Shown in pieces: positions 1 through 8,911 of a stretch of 53,528 bases of DNA (the stretch's first letter is position 1; the number at the start of each line of letters is the position of its first letter). The notes under the pieces were generated by a model that made no database searches, was not told where the DNA came from, and saw nothing but the letters and a program-made list of their open reading frames with translations. This DNA is from an uncultured Mordavella sp. (GTDB taxonomy: Bacteria > Bacillota > Clostridia > Lachnospirales > Lachnospiraceae). The translations under genes and the position numbers were made by a program. The stretch covers positions 1 to 53,528 of the forward strand of contig CABPCP010000010.1 of assembly GCA_902406105.1 (NCBI GenBank), read 5' to 3'.

Positions 1-22
1 TTCTTATTCTCTGCAAAAAAGT

Positions 23-52
23 GCTGTCGCACTAATTATTTAGTGCGACAGC
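23..52 (-). terminator. Rho-independent terminator after xylB
   Basis: A perfect 12-bp stem (23-34 with 41-52) around a 6-nt loop. Read on the minus strand it is followed at once by a run of six T (ACTTTTTTG). It lies about 55 bp past the xylulokinase stop, so it probably ends the DUF4867-isomerase-kinase transcript. Confidence 0.8.
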
Positions 53-106
53 CCCTTATTGGATTCAAGCTACTAAACTAGTAATATTTTGCTGATTTTT
101 GTAAAA

Positions 107-1576
107 TTACTTCAACTCTTTAAACAGTCCCTTTACCGTTGGATAGATCTTGCGGAACTTCTGGTACCGTTCTTCATATTTTGCCACCAGCTCCGGATCT
201 GGTTCTACGGTATCCACCACTTTCACCATCTTGGCCGCGATGGTTTCCACATCCGGGTACTCGCCGCAGCCCACCGCCGCCAGCATAGCTCCGCCAAGGG
301 CCGGTCCTTCTTCGCTCTCGATCACATCCACTTTCATATTCATCACATTGGCAATGATCTTCTTCCATAACGGACTTTTAGCGCCGCCGCCGCAGATCTT
401 CGTCCTTTCGATCTGCAGTCCTAAGCTTCTTGCCACTTCCAGAGAATCTCTCAAACCAAAGGCTACACCTTCCAGAACTGCCTGTGTCATATCTTCTCTG
501 GTGGTATCCATAGTCATTCCGATAAAAGTTGCTCTTGCATCCGGATCGTTGTGAGGGGAACGCTCTCCCATCAGATATGGCAGATAGAAGACCTGATTCT
601 CTCCAAGCCTGGTAATTCCCGCCTGTTCCGCTCCAAAATCGCTGGTCTTTAAAATATCCTCATTCCACCACTTATTACAGGAAGCCGCGCTCAACATACA
701 CCCCATCAGATGATAGTTTCCATCCGCATGCGCAAAAGAATGAAGGGCATTATGCTCGTCCACCCCGAACTTTTTGCTGGAAATAAAAATGGTCCCTGAT
801 GTTCCAAGAGAGATGTTGCACATCCCGTCTCCTACCGTTCCGGTCCCTACAGCCGCAGCAGCATTGTCGCCAGCTCCCGCGATCACTTTTACCCGTTCAG
901 ACAGGCCAAGCTGTTCCGCGATCTCCGGCTTCAGTGTTCCCACCACTTCATAACTTTCATAGAGCTTAGGAAGCTGTTCTTCTGTGATGCCGCAGATCTC
1001 CATCATCTCTTTGGACCAGCGGCGGTTCTTCACATCCATCAAAAGCATGCCGGAAGCGTCTGATACATCACTGCAGAAAGAACCGGAAAGTTTGTACGCA
1101 AGATAATCTTTCGGCAGCATGATCTTGGAGATTTTCGCAAAATTCTCCGGCTCATTTTTCTTCATCCACAGGATTTTAGGGGCAGTAAATCCCGCGAACG
1201 CGATATTCGCTGTATACTGAGAGAGTTTGTCTTTTCCGATCACCTGGTTCAGATAATCTGTCTCCTCTCCGGTTCTTCCGTCATTCCAAAGGATCGCGGG
1301 ACGAATCACCTGGTCTTCGCTATCCAGGGCCACGAGGCCATGCATCTGGCCGCCAAAGCTGATCCCCGCCACTTGGTCTTTCTCACATTCTGCTGTCAAT
1401 TCTTTGATGCCTTCCATGGATTGTTCAAACCAGTCTTCCGGTTTCTGTTCCGACCAGCCTGGATGTGGGAAATATAAGGGGTACTCTCTGGACACGATCT
1501 TCTGGATTTTTCCTTCACTGTCCATCAGAAGTAATTTTACCGCCGATGTCCCAAGGTCAACACCAATATACAACAT
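107..1576 (-). CDS. xylB: Xylulokinase (FGGY family carbohydrate kinase)
   Basis: ATP-dependent sugar kinase of the FGGY family, 489 aa, the usual length for XylB. The N-terminal phosphate-binding motif GVDLGTSAVK is at residues 5-14, the xylulokinase-type MHG motif at 78-80, and GAGDNAA around residue 237 carries the expected catalytic Asp. SLGTSGT and GGGAKSPLW follow in the second actin-like domain. The ATG is preceded by AAAGGAGG. It is the last gene of a three-gene operon, 14 bp after the isomerase. By family it would make D-xylulose-5-phosphate in the cytoplasm. Because the partner is a fucose-isomerase-like protein and not XylA, the true ketose substrate may differ (inference). Confidence 0.9.
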   Translation of the reverse strand: MLYIGVDLGTSAVKLLLMDSEGKIQKIVSREYPLYFPHPGWSEQKPEDWFEQSMEGIKELTAECEKDQVAGISFGGQMHGLVALDSEDQVIRPAILWNDGRTGEETDYLNQVIGKDKLSQYTANIAFAGFTAPKILWMKKNEPENFAKISKIMLPKDYLAYKLSGSFCSDVSDASGMLLMDVKNRRWSKEMMEICGITEEQLPKLYESYEVVGTLKPEIAEQLGLSERVKVIAGAGDNAAAAVGTGTVGDGMCNISLGTSGTIFISSKKFGVDEHNALHSFAHADGNYHLMGCMLSAASCNKWWNEDILKTSDFGAEQAGITRLGENQVFYLPYLMGERSPHNDPDARATFIGMTMDTTREDMTQAVLEGVAFGLRDSLEVARSLGLQIERTKICGGGAKSPLWKKIIANVMNMKVDVIESEEGPALGGAMLAAVGCGEYPDVETIAAKMVKVVDTVEPDPELVAKYEERYQKFRKIYPTVKGLFKELK

Positions 1577-1590
1577 TTTTCTTTCCTCCT

Positions 1591-3075
1591 TTACGCAAAC
1601 GGATTTTCCGTTTTATACCGTACTCCGGCCGGATGATTGTAACCGATCTCTTCTACCGGAACGCCGATATATTTAAATACTTCATATAACGCTTTCCCAA
1701 AATGTCCAAAAGCCACCGCTCCATGATGGGGATATCCGCCCTCGATCAGCACATGGCGGTAAAATCTTCCCATTTCCGGAATCGCAAATACTCCTACGCC
1801 GCCAAAGGACCGGGTCTTCACCGGAAGCACCTCGCCCTGAGCAATGTAAGCCCTCAGTTTATTGTCTGCTGTGCTCTGGAGACGATAGAATGTAATCTCT
1901 CCCGGAACGATATCTCCTTCCAAGGTTCCCTGAGTCACTTCTTCCGGTAATGTCCTGGCCATGATCATCTGATTCTTCATCTCGCAGAAAGCCAGCTTAC
2001 TGGAAGCGGTATTTCCACAGTGGAATCCCATAAAGGTATCCTGGATCGTATAATCGTATTTCCCTTTGATGTCTGACTCATACATATCTTTTGGCACGGT
2101 ATTATTGATATCAAGCAGTGTTACCGTGTCTTCGCTTACCACTGTTCCGATGAACTCGCTGAGCGCTCCATAGATATCCACCTCGCAGGAAACCGGAATT
2201 CCCTGATCTGTCAGACGGCTGTTCACGTAGCAGGGAACAAAACCAAACTGAGTCTGGAAGGCGGGCCAGCATTTTCCGGCGATCGCCACGTATTTGCGGT
2301 AGCCTCTGTGTTCTTCTACCCAGTCTTTCAAGGTCAGCTCGTACTGCGCCAATTTAGACAGGATCTCAGGTTTCTTATTTCCCGCCCCCAGCTCTTCTTC
2401 CATCTCTTTTACGAGAGCCGGTATCCGTTCATCTCCCGCATGCTTATGGAACGCTTCAAAAAGATCCAGTTCCGAGTTCTCTTCAATTTCCACGCCCAGG
2501 TTGTAAAGCTGTTTGATGGGAGCGTTACAAGCCAGGAAATTTAACGGCCTCGGTCCGAAGCTTATGATCTTTAATTCACTGAGCCCGATCACTGCCCGGG
2601 CGATCGGCACAAACTCATGAATCATATCCGCGCAGTCTTCCGCGTCGCCCACCGGGTATTCTGGAATATATGCCTGGATATTGCGCAGTTTCAGATTATA
2701 GCTGGCGTTTAACATCCCGCAGTAAGCATCACCTCTGCCCTGTACCAGATCATCTCCTGTTTCCTCTGCCGCCGCCACAAACATTTTGGGGCCGTCAAAA
2801 TGTTTCGCAAGTAAGGTTTCGGAAATCTCCGGTCCAAAATTTCCAAGATAGACTACCAACGCGTTGCAGCCCGCCTTCTTCACGTCCTCCAGCGCCTGTA
2901 CCATATGGATCTCGCTCTCCACGATACATACCGGGCATTCGTAGATTCCTTCTGAGCCGTACTTCTGTGTGTATGCATTCATCAAGTTCTTTCTTCTGTT
3001 TACAGACAGGCTCTCCGGGAAACAGTCACGGCTGACTGCCACTACCCCGATCTTTACTTCTGGCATATTGTTCAT
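1591..3075 (-). CDS. L-fucose/L-arabinose isomerase family protein
   Basis: About 494 aa, with the two-domain layout of the fucose/arabinose isomerase fold. Aldose-ketose isomerases of this fold use a metal held by Glu/Asp/His side chains; candidates here are the CEVDIYGAL segment in the middle and the GGYPHHGAV segment near the end. I chose the ATG at 3075 (MNNMPEVKIG) because AAAGGAGGG sits 8 bp upstream. A longer frame starting at 3129 would overlap the preceding gene and has no ribosome binding site. It lies between a DUF4867 gene and a xylulokinase gene, so it probably feeds a ketose to that kinase. The aldose could be D-arabinose, L-fucose, D-xylose or another pentose; sequence alone does not decide. 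Confidence 0.82.
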   Translation of the reverse strand: MNNMPEVKIGVVAVSRDCFPESLSVNRRKNLMNAYTQKYGSEGIYECPVCIVESEIHMVQALEDVKKAGCNALVVYLGNFGPEISETLLAKHFDGPKMFVAAAEETGDDLVQGRGDAYCGMLNASYNLKLRNIQAYIPEYPVGDAEDCADMIHEFVPIARAVIGLSELKIISFGPRPLNFLACNAPIKQLYNLGVEIEENSELDLFEAFHKHAGDERIPALVKEMEEELGAGNKKPEILSKLAQYELTLKDWVEEHRGYRKYVAIAGKCWPAFQTQFGFVPCYVNSRLTDQGIPVSCEVDIYGALSEFIGTVVSEDTVTLLDINNTVPKDMYESDIKGKYDYTIQDTFMGFHCGNTASSKLAFCEMKNQMIMARTLPEEVTQGTLEGDIVPGEITFYRLQSTADNKLRAYIAQGEVLPVKTRSFGGVGVFAIPEMGRFYRHVLIEGGYPHHGAVAFGHFGKALYEVFKYIGVPVEEIGYNHPAGVRYKTENPFA

Positions 3076-3125
3076 TGCCAAATTCCCTCCTTTGCATGAT
3101 ATGTAAATTTTAAATTTGACAGATT

Positions 3126-3743
3126 TCAAATCTCGATATTATCGCCTCTCAGCCCGCAGAAAGCTCCTTCGATACCTGCTTCCCCATGGGCGATCAACCA
3201 TTTGTTTCTTGCGGTGAGCAGCTTCCCCTCTCCCTTTTTGCACTGCTCTCCAGCAAGCGCCGTATTGGTTCCCCTGGGAAGGATCACCGTGCAGCGGAAG
3301 CCCTTTCCCCCTGTCATACACGGCGCATAGTGCAAAGTGGTAGCGTACATCTCCACCACCGTTCCAGCCGGGACCAGAAATGCCTCCACCTTCTCTGTAT
3401 CATACAGATAGCCTTCTGTGATATCCTGCTGTTTGCCGACCAGCAGGATCATATCCGTCGCCGCTACATTAATCTCTGACGACCGATGGTATTCCAGAGC
3501 ATTTAACTTATGATTATGTCCGTTGCAAAATCCAATCTCAATCGGCAGCCCGCCAAAAGCCCTGTCCCTAAATTCAGCCGCGACCGCAAGATCCTCCAAC
3601 TCTTCCACCGAAGCCACATACATAACTTCTCCATCGGGAAGCGGAGTATGGCTCATAGATCTCAGAAGCGCCTCCACAGAGTAGCCTTCAAGCACACGCC
3701 CATAAGGCGCAAAACACGCATCTGTCACATTTTTAATCTTCAC
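3126..3743 (-). CDS. DUF4867 family protein, cupin-like, sugar operon
   Basis: A 205-aa protein that I recognise as DUF4867, a family of unknown function in gut Firmicutes. The middle resembles a small cupin/ureidoglycolate-lyase barrel: VGKQQDI, then a strand with FLVPAGTVVEM, then LHYAPC. Translation most likely begins at GTG (3741-3743), 9 bp after GGAGG; an ATG six bases upstream is followed immediately by a stop. It is the first gene of the operon with the isomerase and kinase, 50 bp upstream of the isomerase. A mutarotase-like or sugar-sensing role is possible, but nothing in the sequence proves it. Confidence 0.75.
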   Translation of the reverse strand: MKIKNVTDACFAPYGRVLEGYSVEALLRSMSHTPLPDGEVMYVASVEELEDLAVAAEFRDRAFGGLPIEIGFCNGHNHKLNALEYHRSSEINVAATDMILLVGKQQDITEGYLYDTEKVEAFLVPAGTVVEMYATTLHYAPCMTGGKGFRCTVILPRGTNTALAGEQCKKGEGKLLTARNKWLIAHGEAGIEGAFCGLRGDNIEI

Positions 3744-3772
3744 TTCATCCTGCCTCCTCCCTGATTACTATT

Positions 3773-3778
3773 ATTATA
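3773..3778 (-). promoter_or_regulatory. Candidate -10 box for the DUF4867-isomerase-xylB operon
   Basis: A TATAAT hexamer on the minus strand, 30 bp upstream of the GTG start. No good -35 hexamer lies at 16-18 bp. A promoter with a strong -10 and a weak -35 fits activation by the AraC-type regulator encoded just upstream (inference). Confidence 0.4.
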
Positions 3779-3848
3779 GCAATTCCTCTAGATTCTTACG
3801 ACCAAATACTTAGCCCTTTTATGGCGTTTTTTTGCCTTTCTTTCATTT

Positions 3849-3916
3849 GGGTACAGGGCAAAAGCCAATTTGGGACGTAGCCTTTTCACAAAAGGCTACG
3901 TCCCAAATTGGCTTTT
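3849..3916. repeat. Palindromic repeat, GACGTAGCC type, with TGCCCTGTACCC tag
   Basis: A perfect inverted repeat with 27-bp arms (3860-3886 and 3890-3916) and a 3-bp loop. On the minus strand it is followed by a TTGCCCTGTACCC tag (3849-3861). The same tag, as TGCCCTGTCCC, sits beside the palindromes near 28.4, 37.9 and 40.4 kb, and the arms share the AATTTGGG edge with the 28.4-kb copy. The AraC gene reads into this copy and ends in its loop. It could serve as a terminator or RNA stabiliser between the regulator and the sugar operon. Confidence 0.85.
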
Positions 3917-4722
3917 CGGAACTTGCTTGGCAGTTCTTTATACTTTTTCTGAAACACCTTGGCAAATGCCTTGCTGTTTGGAAATCCATTTTGGCTTGCG
4001 ATTGCGCTGATAGACAACTCTGTGTTCATCAAATCTTTATATGCGTGCTCAAGCCGCAGATTGTCCAGATATGTTTTATAGTTGGTCTTCGCGTATTTCT
4101 GGAACATCCTGGACAAGTAGGTTGGCGAGTATCCAAAGGTCTGAGCCAAGGATTCCAGCGAAAGGTCTTTGTTATAGTTATTCTTCATATAGTCTGTAAT
4201 GGTCGACAGTTTCATTAATTTTTTATTGCTTTTGACCATTTCCGCATCTACATTGGTCTTCCGATACTTGGTGACCAGAAGATAGATCAGTGTATAAAAT
4301 CGGCTCTGCACCTGAAGTTCGTAACCAAATTCTTTTTCTGCATAAATCTGATACATGGATTGGATCACTTTCATGACCTCTTCATCCTGCAGCCGGCTGC
4401 TGTGAGAGAAGTAGATAAATTTCTCATCGGTATAGTATTTTTCAAAGGTGGATAGCGGGATCTGCAAAACCACCGTCAGGTTTTTCTTTGGAGAATGAAT
4501 TGAATGTATCTCATTAGAATTCACAAGCATAAACTCTCCTGGCCGCAATGGATACCGGACTTCGTTCACATAGAATTCCAACTCCCCCTCAAAAAGAGCA
4601 AAAATCTCGATCGAGCGGTGCCAGTGTTTTTCACGAATGTAATTACCGTCTCTTCCTTCAAAAATAAACATTTTAAAAGGGATGTCATCATTAGGCATAA
4701 TGATCTCATGTGAATATTCCAT
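3886..4722 (-). CDS. AraC family transcriptional regulator
   Basis: 278 aa from the ATG at 4722, which has AAAGGAGA at good spacing; an upstream in-frame GTG at 4728 is too close to that site. The N-terminal half is a cupin sensor (EKHWHRSIEIFALFEGELEF). The C-terminal 100 residues are two helix-turn-helix motifs of the AraC type (LSLESLAQTFGYSPTYLSRMF and ISAIASQNGFPNSKAFAKVF). The last residues (ANLGRSLL) are encoded by the left half of a palindromic repeat and the TGA is in its loop. Position between yitT and the sugar operon suggests control of the latter by a sugar (inference). Confidence 0.9.
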   Translation of the reverse strand: MEYSHEIIMPNDDIPFKMFIFEGRDGNYIREKHWHRSIEIFALFEGELEFYVNEVRYPLRPGEFMLVNSNEIHSIHSPKKNLTVVLQIPLSTFEKYYTDEKFIYFSHSSRLQDEEVMKVIQSMYQIYAEKEFGYELQVQSRFYTLIYLLVTKYRKTNVDAEMVKSNKKLMKLSTITDYMKNNYNKDLSLESLAQTFGYSPTYLSRMFQKYAKTNYKTYLDNLRLEHAYKDLMNTELSISAIASQNGFPNSKAFAKVFQKKYKELPSKFRKANLGRSLL

Positions 4723-4739
4723 CCGCACTCTCCTTTCTT

Positions 4740-5615
4740 TTATTCAATATTTTCGTCATCTAGCTTATGGAAATCCTTATTCTGTCCAAATACATGGACC
4801 AGCGGAATGACCTTGATAAAGCAGTCGAACATTCCCTCCTTGATAAATTCACGAAGCTGGACATATTCCTTTGAATTGCACACGCAGCTCATCTGAATCT
4901 TAGCTTCCCGGGAATAGCCCCCCATGGCGTCATGGTAGATGGTCACACTTTTCCGGATCGTATTTATGATAAAATCCTCGATCCGTTCCATATCTCTTCC
5001 AATAATATGCACATCGTACAGTTTGGGCCCCAGGTTAAAGATCACGTAGTTCATGCAGTTCACATAGATCAGCTGGCCTACAAATGCATAGGCCAGAATG
5101 TTTAAGTCAAACACTGTTGCCATGAACAAGATGACCAGCGCTTCTTCAAAGTACATGATCTTCTTCAATTCAACCGATTTCCACACGCATTTCTTCAAGA
5201 TCTTTGCCACCGTATCGTCTCCTCCATAGGAAAAGCCAATCCGGTAAGGAATTCCGATTCCCGTTCCATAAAGCACTCCAAAAGCCGCGATCGCGATCAG
5301 TTTATCTTCAAAAATAATCTGTACATCCACAAAACTCAGAACCCACAAAACCATAGGATACAAAAGCGAAAGGATAACAATATTCGAAGCATCCCTTTTT
5401 CCCAATGTAAAATAGGTCAAAACCAGGATCAAGATTGTAATAGCATAATAGATCAGCGCGTAATTAATTCCTGTAAAGTATTCTAATGTCATAGAAATAC
5501 CTGTAATCCCTGGCGTTGACAATCCATTTGGGATCAAGATCCAGTTGGTCGCGATACTGCAGCACAGGCATCCCAGAATCAAAAGAAACGCACATTTGAT
5601 TTGAGCCTTCTTCAT
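4740..5615 (-). CDS. YitT family membrane protein
   Basis: 291 aa. The first 200 residues hold about five hydrophobic segments with the YitT pattern (ATNWILIPNGLSTPGITGIS near the start, GFSYGGDDTVAKIL in the middle). The last 90 residues form a soluble domain of the DUF2179 type. The family is widespread in Firmicutes; its substrate is unknown. ATG at 5615 with GAGGAGGGG upstream. It ends 17 bp before the AraC start, so the two are probably cotranscribed. Confidence 0.85.
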   Translation of the reverse strand: MKKAQIKCAFLLILGCLCCSIATNWILIPNGLSTPGITGISMTLEYFTGINYALIYYAITILILVLTYFTLGKRDASNIVILSLLYPMVLWVLSFVDVQIIFEDKLIAIAAFGVLYGTGIGIPYRIGFSYGGDDTVAKILKKCVWKSVELKKIMYFEEALVILFMATVFDLNILAYAFVGQLIYVNCMNYVIFNLGPKLYDVHIIGRDMERIEDFIINTIRKSVTIYHDAMGGYSREAKIQMSCVCNSKEYVQLREFIKEGMFDCFIKVIPLVHVFGQNKDFHKLDDENIE

Positions 5616-5670
5616 CTTTTGTACCCCTCCTCATGACATAGTACCGGCCTACTAAAGCCGCCTGTATATT

Positions 5671-5700
5671 ATGATATTATGGACGTCCGGGGGTTGTCAA
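5671..5700 (-). promoter_or_regulatory. Promoter of yitT-araC
   Basis: On the minus strand a perfect TTGACA (-35, 5695-5700) is followed 18 bp later by TATCAT (-10, 5671-5676), about 55 bp upstream of the yitT start. The -10 and spacing are not ideal, but no better pair was seen. Confidence 0.5.
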
Positions 5701-5729
5701 TATTTCTCTCCAAAATCCCTCTAAACGCC

Positions 5730-6623
5730 TCAAAGCCAGGCTGTCGCCCCTACGGCTTCAACTGCCCGCGCGCCGCATTGATTGGCAAAATCCGCACACT
5801 CCCGAATTGTTTTCCCTTCTGAAAGAGCCGCCAGAAAGCCGCCCGCAAAACTGTCGCCAGCGCCGGTAGTGTCCACACAGCGAACTTGTCCTACTGCCGG
5901 CGCCCAAAATGTTTCTGTTTGCGTCGCCGCATAACAGCCCCTCTTCCCGCATTTGATCACCACGTGGGAAACTCCCGCCTTCTGAAGCTCTTCCGCCGCT
6001 TCTTCCACCGAATCCTTCCTGGTCAGCAGTTTGGCCTCCTCTTCATTTGGGAAAAGATAGTCTACATACCGCAAAGCCGGCGCCATATCCCTAGCCGTTT
6101 CATGATTCTTGCAGCTCGTCATATCCGCGCAGACCGTGATCCCCTGTTCCTTAGCCGCCCGAAAGATCTGCTCCAGTTCATTTACAGTAAGCAGCGGTGA
6201 AACAAACATACTGGCAAGGCAAAGAATTTTCGTATCTTCAGCAAAAGGCAAATGGATGTGTTCTATTCCCAGCTTTCTAAGACTTCCATTTGGATTTGTC
6301 AAGAAAGAACGCTCTCCATTCTTTTGTATCAACACCGTATTGATTCCGGTCACCATATCTTCTGTGACGCACGAGTCATCCACAGAAACGCCTTTCTCTC
6401 GAAGATATTCCAGGATCATCCTTCCTGCCATATCCTTTCCCAGTACTGTCCAAAGCTGAACCTCTTTTCCAAGTCCCGCCAAAACCAAAGCCTCATTCGC
6501 CGCGTCCCCGCCAATATTCATCCGCATATCCTGCACTGGCATCGAACCCTTCTCAAACATATCCCGATCAACGGGGCGGGCCAGAATATCAATAATAGCC
6601 GCCCCAATAATAGTAATCTTCAT
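5730..6623 (-). CDS. PfkB family carbohydrate kinase (ribokinase-like)
   Basis: 297 aa, typical for PfkB kinases. The N-terminal substrate-binding region includes NIGGDAANEALVLAGLG; the C-terminal signature DTTGAGDSFAGGF holds the anion hole and the catalytic Asp. The family phosphorylates ribose, fructose, nucleosides or similar using ATP. ATG with GGAGAAGG upstream. Its neighbour on the same strand is a HAD phosphatase, separated by a repeat remnant. The substrate cannot be read from sequence; the gene is cytosolic and not obviously part of the yitT transcript, which has its own promoter. Confidence 0.88.
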   Translation of the reverse strand: MKITIIGAAIIDILARPVDRDMFEKGSMPVQDMRMNIGGDAANEALVLAGLGKEVQLWTVLGKDMAGRMILEYLREKGVSVDDSCVTEDMVTGINTVLIQKNGERSFLTNPNGSLRKLGIEHIHLPFAEDTKILCLASMFVSPLLTVNELEQIFRAAKEQGITVCADMTSCKNHETARDMAPALRYVDYLFPNEEEAKLLTRKDSVEEAAEELQKAGVSHVVIKCGKRGCYAATQTETFWAPAVGQVRCVDTTGAGDSFAGGFLAALSEGKTIRECADFANQCGARAVEAVGATAWL

Positions 6624-6664
6624 CTGCTGTACCTTCTCCTAAATTGTGAAAATTCTGTGAACAA

Positions 6665-6701
6665 GGACGTAGTAAAGTTTAAAAAGGCTACGTCCCAAAT
6701 T
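6665..6701. repeat. Degenerate copy of the GACGTAGCC palindromic repeat
   Basis: An imperfect palindrome with 8-bp arms GGACGTAG (6665-6672) and CTACGTCC (6688-6695). Its right side keeps the AATTTGGGACGTAGCC sequence of the perfect copy at 3.86 kb. On the minus strand it begins at the TAA stop of the HAD gene. It probably acts as a weak terminator or is a decaying repeat. Confidence 0.7.
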
Positions 6702-7512
6702 ACGATAAAATATACCGATATATGCCCTCCGCGGCTCCGTTTTTATCATTTGCCGGCAATATATACTCTGCTTTCTTTTTTAGCTCCGGAACCGCATTTC
6801 CCATAGCCATGCGCAGTCCGGCCGCCTCAAACATGGGCAGGTCGTTTTCTCCGTCTCCAATGCATGCCACTTCTTCTTCCCGGATTCCAAGATAACCAGC
6901 CAGTTCTTTTAACGCGTCTCCCTTGGATGTTTGTTTTGCGAAGATCTCCGCATAGATTTTTGTATACGCGCCGGACAACTGGGGAAATTCTTCTAAGATA
7001 CGTTTCGTTTTTTCACGTGATCCAGGTTTCAGGAAATAAAATTGAATTTCTTCTATCGCATCTGCCGCTTTCTGGACTGCGCTCCTCATTTCCGCGACAT
7101 GCCGGATCGCTTGCGCATCTTTCCCAAACATAACACGCCCCGCCGCGGACAGCGCCTTCCCCTGCACGAAGTATTCATGGTCTATATGGGCGGTTATGCC
7201 TACCCCTACTCTTTTACTTCTTTCCAGCAGCGCCAGGGCGGTCTCCTTATCGATCAGCTTTTCAGAAAGGAGTTTTTGTCCCAGACAGTCTATGATTCTG
7301 GCTCCATTCGATGTGATCACATATCGGTAAATATCCTTCCGTTCTCTCAGACGATGGGGCAGGCAGGAAAGGCACCGGCCTGTCGCCGGCACGACTATCA
7401 CCCCTGCTTTGGCCGACTCTTCTAATGCGCGCAATGTCCGATCGGTCATCCGGCTTCTGCGGTCCAGGCAGGTCCCATCCATATCAACCGCAAGCATCTT
7501 AATCTTTCTCAT
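6700..7512 (-). CDS. Cof-type HAD-IIB family hydrolase
   Basis: About 270 aa from the ATG at 7512. The class IIB HAD motifs are clear: VDMDGTCLD at the N-terminus (nucleophile Asp), VPATGR, and GDGENDLPMFEAAG near the C-terminus (motif IV). These proteins dephosphorylate sugar phosphates, nucleotides or flavin/PLP phosphates in the cytoplasm. An upstream in-frame start at 7563 would fall inside the tuf terminator and is rejected. The stop codon coincides with the edge of a palindromic repeat. A link to the PfkB kinase downstream is possible but unproven. Confidence 0.88.
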   Translation of the reverse strand: MRKIKMLAVDMDGTCLDRRSRMTDRTLRALEESAKAGVIVVPATGRCLSCLPHRLRERKDIYRYVITSNGARIIDCLGQKLLSEKLIDKETALALLERSKRVGVGITAHIDHEYFVQGKALSAAGRVMFGKDAQAIRHVAEMRSAVQKAADAIEEIQFYFLKPGSREKTKRILEEFPQLSGAYTKIYAEIFAKQTSKGDALKELAGYLGIREEEVACIGDGENDLPMFEAAGLRMAMGNAVPELKKKAEYILPANDKNGAAEGIYRYILS

Positions 7513-7544
7513 TCTATCGCTTCCACTCTTTAGTAAAACAAAAT

Positions 7545-7572
7545 CAGGGAAGAGCACAAACACTCTTCCCTG
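7545..7572 (-). terminator. Rho-independent terminator of the str operon (after tuf)
   Basis: A 10-bp perfect stem, CAGGGAAGAG paired with CTCTTCCCTG, around an 8-nt loop. On the minus strand it is followed by ATTTTGTTTT. It starts 25 bp past the tuf stop codon. Confidence 0.85.
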
Positions 7573-7596
7573 TACTTTGTTTTTCGTCTTTCAGAA

Positions 7597-8790
7597 TTAC
7601 TCGATGATTGTAGCAACTCTTCCTGATCCTACAGTACGTCCGCCTTCACGGATAGCGAAACGAAGTCCCTGCTCCATAGCTACTGGATGGATCAGCTCAA
7701 TGCTCATCTCTACGTTATCTCCAGGCATGCACATCTCTGTTCCTTCTGGCAGGTTGCAGACACCTGTAACGTCTGTTGTTCTGAAGTAGAACTGAGGACG
7801 ATAGTTATTGAAGAAAGGAGTATGACGTCCACCTTCATCTTTGGTCAGAACGTATACCTGAGCGGTAAATTTGTGATGGCAGGTTACAGAACCTGGTTTA
7901 CACAGAACCTGACCTCTTTCGATCTCGTCTCTCTGAACACCACGAAGAAGCGCTCCGATGTTGTCACCAGCCTGAGCCTCGTCAAGCAGTTTACGGAACA
8001 TCTCAACACCTGTTACAACAGTCTTCTTGGTCTCTTCTTTGATACCAACGATCTCTACTTCGTCAGATACATGAAGAGTTCCACGCTCTACTCTACCAGT
8101 AGCAACTGTTCCACGTCCTGTGATAGAGAATACGTCCTCTACAGGCATCAGGAATGGCTTATCTGTATCACGCTCTGGATCTGGGATATAGCTGTCAACA
8201 GCATCCATCAGTTCCATGATCTTGTCTCCCCACTCTCCGTCTGGATCTTCCAGAGCTTTCAGAGCGGATCCCTGGATGATCGGAGTGTCATCGCCTGGGA
8301 ACTCATACTCGTCAAGGAGTTCGCGGATTTCCATCTCAACCAGCTCAAGCAGCTCCTCATCGTCTACCATATCACATTTGTTCATGAATACAACGATGTA
8401 AGGAACGCCTACCTGACGAGAAAGCAGGATGTGCTCTCTTGTCTGAGCCATAACACCATCGGTAGCAGCTACTACCAAGATCGCGCCGTCCATCTGAGCG
8501 GCACCAGTGATCATGTTTTTAACATAGTCCGCATGTCCCGGGCAGTCAACGTGAGCATAGTGACGTTTGTCAGTCTCATACTCTACGTGAGCGGTAGAAA
8601 TCGTGATTCCACGTTCTCTCTCTTCCGGAGCTTTGTCGATGTTATCGAATGCAACCTCTGCGTTACCAGCTACTCTCTTGGAAAGTACCTTTGTGATCGC
8701 AGCTGTCAGAGTAGTTTTACCATGGTCAACGTGACCGATGGTACCGATATTACAATGCGGTTTTGTTCTTTCAAATTTAGCTTTTGCCAT
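7597..8790 (-). CDS. tuf: Elongation factor Tu
   Basis: Delivers aminoacyl-tRNA to the ribosome as a GTPase. 397 aa, full length. G1 [10 protein letters not shown]3 DCPGHADY and G4 NKCD are all intact near the N-terminus, followed by the two beta-barrel domains. ATG at 8790 with AAGGAGGAT upstream. It is the last gene of the str operon after fusA, but it also has its own strong promoter in the 121-bp gap. Confidence 0.99.
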   Translation of the reverse strand: MAKAKFERTKPHCNIGTIGHVDHGKTTLTAAITKVLSKRVAGNAEVAFDNIDKAPEERERGITISTAHVEYETDKRHYAHVDCPGHADYVKNMITGAAQMDGAILVVAATDGVMAQTREHILLSRQVGVPYIVVFMNKCDMVDDEELLELVEMEIRELLDEYEFPGDDTPIIQGSALKALEDPDGEWGDKIMELMDAVDSYIPDPERDTDKPFLMPVEDVFSITGRGTVATGRVERGTLHVSDEVEIVGIKEETKKTVVTGVEMFRKLLDEAQAGDNIGALLRGVQRDEIERGQVLCKPGSVTCHHKFTAQVYVLTKDEGGRHTPFFNNYRPQFYFRTTDVTGVCNLPEGTEMCMPGDNVEMSIELIHPVAMEQGLRFAIREGGRTVGSGRVATIIE

Positions 8791-8865
8791 TTTGAATATC
8801 CTCCTTATAATAGCGCCTGCAAGGGCATTTTCATAAAATTTTACGTTTTTGCTCGGCTAAGATTG

Positions 8866-8894
8866 ATTATATTTCAAATCCTACAGTTTTTCAA
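8866..8894 (-). promoter_or_regulatory. Internal promoter of tuf
   Basis: TTGAAA (8889-8894) and TATAAT (8866-8871) on the minus strand with exactly 17 bp between. It lies in the fusA-tuf gap about 75 bp upstream of the tuf start, and would allow extra EF-Tu synthesis beyond readthrough from the operon promoter. Confidence 0.75.
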
Positions 8895-8911
8895 GCCTTT
8901 TTCATATTTAA

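Noticed and set aside
3076..3129. Longer start of the isomerase gene at 3129.
   Set aside because: No ribosome binding site; it would overlap the upstream DUF4867 gene; a strong site precedes the ATG at 3075.
3860..3916. Could the 27-bp inverted repeat be the end of an insertion sequence?
   Set aside because: The arms are separated by only 3 bp and no transposase lies next to it; it behaves as a single hairpin unit.
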